Positions 61,312 through 64,000 of a DNA stretch of 64,000 nucleotides are shown here, piece after piece (the stretch's first letter is position 1; each line of letters begins with the position of its first letter). The notes under the pieces were generated by a model. That model was not told the DNA's origin. It worked only from the letters and a program-made list of their open reading frames with translations, and searched no databases. The DNA is from Solenopsis invicta (taxonomy: Eukaryota; Arthropoda; Insecta; Hymenoptera; Formicidae), in the NCBI RefSeq assembly GCF_016802725.1, contig NC_052673.1, positions 8,939,037 through 9,003,036 of the forward strand, in the 5' to 3' direction. The position numbers and the translations under genes were made by a program.

Positions 61312-61528
61312 TCGTGCATTTTTAACGAAAATTGCACGGTACCGCACCGTTCGGCGCACAGGGCGGAAGGACAGCCCCCTCGGCTTCCCTACCATCCGCA
61401 AAATCGGCGATCACCGACGACAACTTTGTCATATGCGGAGGGATGAAAATATTTAATGAGCTGTCCCCTGCCCGGTCGACGGAACGAAGGTAGGGCTAGC
61501 GGCAAGTGACCCTCCGGCATCCTTCAGT
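61312..61528 (+). promoter_or_regulatory. Conserved upstream block of locus 18
   Basis: Motif 1 form CGTGCATTTTTAACGA at 61312-61326, motif 2 GATGAAAATATTTAATGAGC at 61442-61461, and initiator-like CCTTCAGTTCATCCGCAG near 61520. The ATG is about 417 bp further on, about twice the usual distance, so a longer 5' UTR or a leader intron is possible. Confidence 0.5.
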
Positions 61529-61938
61529 TCATCCGCAGCGTCTACAGGTGCGCGTCTCGTGCTTTTATCGTCTATAAATCTGTTCCCCGCGTACGCGCTC
61601 GACGTTGATGTTTCTTCCGCGCGCGCGGCTTGAGTTTATTGCGAGCGTCGAGCATCCATTTCATTGATCCTCGTCGACTGGTGACGTGCCGTGCCGGTAT
61701 CGAACATTCTCTTCCCTGTTCTTGTCGATTAACACGTTCCCAGTAAACCGATAACAAATCGCTCTCTAGTATCACGATTTTGAAAGTTCACAATCTCAAA
61801 CAGGTGTCACTCGCTTCCTTTAACGGAAGAGATTCTCGACAGGAGGACGTGCGTGGCCTAGTCTCGTTATAGCTCCGTACCGTCAATTACGTGATAGTGT
61901 TTGCATTCGTCGATCGACCGAGGATTAAACTTTGTCAG

Positions 61939-64000
61939 ATGATGTCTGCTAATACAATTACTCGGTCGATCGAGATCGGACTGCGGGTCGCCGGCATCTG
62001 GCCAGGCGCGGCCCACGCAATTGTCAATCGATTTTTCTGGACCGCGACGATGATAACCGCGCAGATCTTTCAGTATCGCCACATGGTGGTGCACCTCAAT
62101 TCCAACGACATCTCACAGCTGATGGATGGCCTGAGCGCGACGCTGTCGTACAGTTTGTTGTTTGTCAAGTTGATTGTTTTCTGGACAAAACAACGGTACG
62201 TCGTCGCTACTTGCAGTTTATGATCTTACGAGCCGTACGAATCGAACAAACGTTCGATAATACGGAGCGGGTCACATGCATGAGTAATTATCATTGCATC
62301 GTATCAAAGCATTAGAGTAATAGTGTTTTGCGATGGGGGAGCTTCGCGAGCATTAGAAATCATTATCACGACAAATGATTTTTTTTTCGTACATTATTAG
62401 CGATTTACTAATGATAAATTTTAACATGTAATCTTCATCCTTTTATATTATTAATCGTTATTATATCAGAGATGATTAATCTCAATTAAATATCGATATT
62501 TACAGAGAAAAGAAAGTTAACTTGATTATATTTTTTTTTAACCTGTTTAAAAAATAATAAACTTGTAAACGCTCGTATTCTTTTGCAAAGCAGAATATGA
62601 AGAAGAGAAACAGCCAATTTACGAGCAAATTAATTAATCGTACAAATTACATAATTACATCAAGGATTTATTCTCCTAAAAAATATTACACATACGTTTC
62701 GACTGCACTTGATCTTCTTCAGTTTAACGTGGAATCCGTTAACTATTCTAGCAATGAACAACTATTTTAAGCCGCATAATTAATTATTTAAATTTTTCCA
62801 GTTCAAGTATTTAACTTAAACACGTAAAATACTTGAATTGAGAAAATTTAATTAAATTAAAAAATTTAGTCAAGTTACAGCAACTTTTTTTTCTCAGTGC
62901 AATGACACCGATATATCTATCTTCGCATTTTTCGACCCATCCTTTCCATCATTCATCACCGAATACAAACAGTTTTCTAACTATAGTCTTCGAGGGGGGA
63001 ACATCCTCGTTCTCGCGGTGCTGCACGAAATCGATTCTTCCTAGAATATTCAACGACGTGTTAGCGAGCATCGCGACGGACTGGGAGAAATGCGGGGACA
63101 CCTTGTGCAGCATGAGTGCCGTGGCCAATCTGACGCATCGTTTCTCCAATTTGATCATCGGCCTGCACTCGACGGCCGTGCTGTTCTACTGCATCGGCGT
63201 CGTCGCTCTGGGCGGCGACGACGTCGCCGATCGTGAACTTTTTCTCAAGATGGAGTTACCCTTCGAGAGTGGCACGTCGCCAATTTACGAGGTCGTCCTG
63301 GCCACGCAGTTCCTGCATCAGATGACGGCCGCCACTGTGATCGGCGTGCTCACTGCGTTGCTCGTTACGCTGGTAAGTTGGGACACCGGGGGCTTTCAAC
63401 CCCCAAGGGATTTTCAAGTTCCCGACCGAGATTACCCACGGGAGCGCTTCCCGAGAGGTAGCTCCGGCTCGTGTTACCGCGATAACTGTTCGTAGTGCGT
63501 TTCAATTTCCTCGAGAAAAATTGGAAGAATATATGTTTGTGAAACATTAACTTCCAACTGATTTGTTGGAATCATTAAATAAAGTTTGGCGCCAGATATC
63601 TGCCTTCTCTTAATGGTAAAAATATTAATTATTATCGTTTTATTAAAATTTAAATAAATACAAATATAAATATTTAAAAATATAATTTAAAAAATATAAT
63701 ATATATTAATTTGTATAAACATTTCTTCTTGTTTACGAAATTTTGTATTATTAATAAATTTCTGTTTCAATAAAAGTGTCAAAATATTTCTGTCAAATAA
63801 CTTTTTTTTAATACTTTTGTGTGTAAATATGAGGATCTTTTAATGTGGCGAGAACAGATAACAGTTAAATTCCTAGGTGCTCCATGCGGGCGGTCAAATA
63901 GACATTCTGCGGGAAAAATTATTGGAAATTTTACCGAGGAAAAAGGCACCACCTATCTCTGTGATCACGATGGGCTCGTTAATTCGGAGGCATCAAAACA
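61939..64000 (+). CDS. Odorant receptor, locus 18, 3'-partial (exons 1-3)
   Basis: Exons 61939-62195, 63045-63372 and 63877 to the window end (64000, inside exon 3). Two adjacent ATGs; the first gives the 257-nt exon 1 typical of the array (MMSANTITRSIEIGLRVAG, IWPGAAHAI). Exon 2 is 328 nt, 15-24 nt shorter than in the other intact genes, from a shorter loop around GGDDVADRE. It contains SIATDWEKCGD, MELPFESGTSP and TM4. Exon 3 starts VLHAGGQIDILREKLL. Coding sequence is clearly richer in G and C at third positions than in all other loci. No disabling change in the part seen. Intron 1 is 849 bp. Confidence 0.93.

Noticed and set aside
61087..61456. Overlapping frames of about 105 codons on both strands
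   Set aside because: GC-rich sequence with few stops; covers the upstream motifs of locus 18 and shows no family signature.

Overview
This is eukaryotic, AT-rich DNA carrying one head-to-tail tandem array of insect odorant receptor (OR, 7tm_6 family) genes, all on the + strand. Spliced GT-AG genes, long (GT)n and (TC)n microsatellites, AT-rich introns and a large OR expansion point to a hymenopteran, most likely an ant. That assignment is inference; no species can be named from the sequence alone. I number the loci 1-18 in window order; these are not gene names.

Every locus follows the same six-exon plan. Exon 1 (about 257 nt) starts with the ATG and holds a xGxWPG motif and TM1-2. Exon 2 (about 343-352 nt) holds TM3-4. 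Exon 3 (231, 234 or 237 nt) starts LHxxGQIxIL and ends in TM5. Exon 4 is 114 nt (TM6, GEYLxxK), exon 5 is 156 nt (SKxIGxAAY, SxWY, RSQ) and exon 6 is 51 nt (KASxSYxSVLLAM, stop). Intron 1 is phase 2 and introns 2-5 are phase 0. Full models code for 384-389 residues, the normal OR size. Such receptors are expected to act in the dendritic membrane of olfactory neurons as ligand-gated channels together with Orco, which is not in this window.

Layout: locus 1 (427-1271, exons 3-6; 5' part lies before the window), 2 (2777-4696, intact), 3 (6084-9563, intact), 4 (10534-13161, pseudogene), 5 (14986-18003, intact), 6 (18826-21502, pseudogene), 7 (23413-25485, intact), 8 (27277-29268, intact), 9 (30583-32628, pseudogene), 10 (34320-36377, intact), 11 (37301-39301, pseudogene), 12 (40126-42768, intact, with one GC-AG intron), 13 (44033-46405, intact), 14 (49225-51521, intact), 15 (52632-55251, intact), 16 (56071-58665, pseudogene), 17 (59701-60719, headless pseudogene), 18 (61939-64000, exons 1-2 plus part of 3; continues past the window). 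Thus ten complete intact genes, two genes cut by the window edges and six pseudogenes. Loci 1-2, 7-8, 9-11 and 12-17 look like successive local duplications.

The most interesting signal is outside the exons. A conserved upstream block recurs before most loci: a motif near GAATCATTGCATATTTAAA, then 120-150 bp later AAAATATTTAATGAGC, then often an initiator-like (T/C)CAGT(C/T) about 135-205 bp before the ATG. In loci 7 and 8 the second motif contains a perfect octamer ATGCAAAT, the classic POU-domain site. Two further copies of the block have no gene behind them. One, at about 33.2 kb, is joined directly to a sequence resembling the 3' flank of locus 8, as if a whole gene body had been deleted. 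The array also carries a piggyBac-like short element with TTAA target sites, four long intronic palindromes, and a dinucleotide repeat expanded inside a coding exon.
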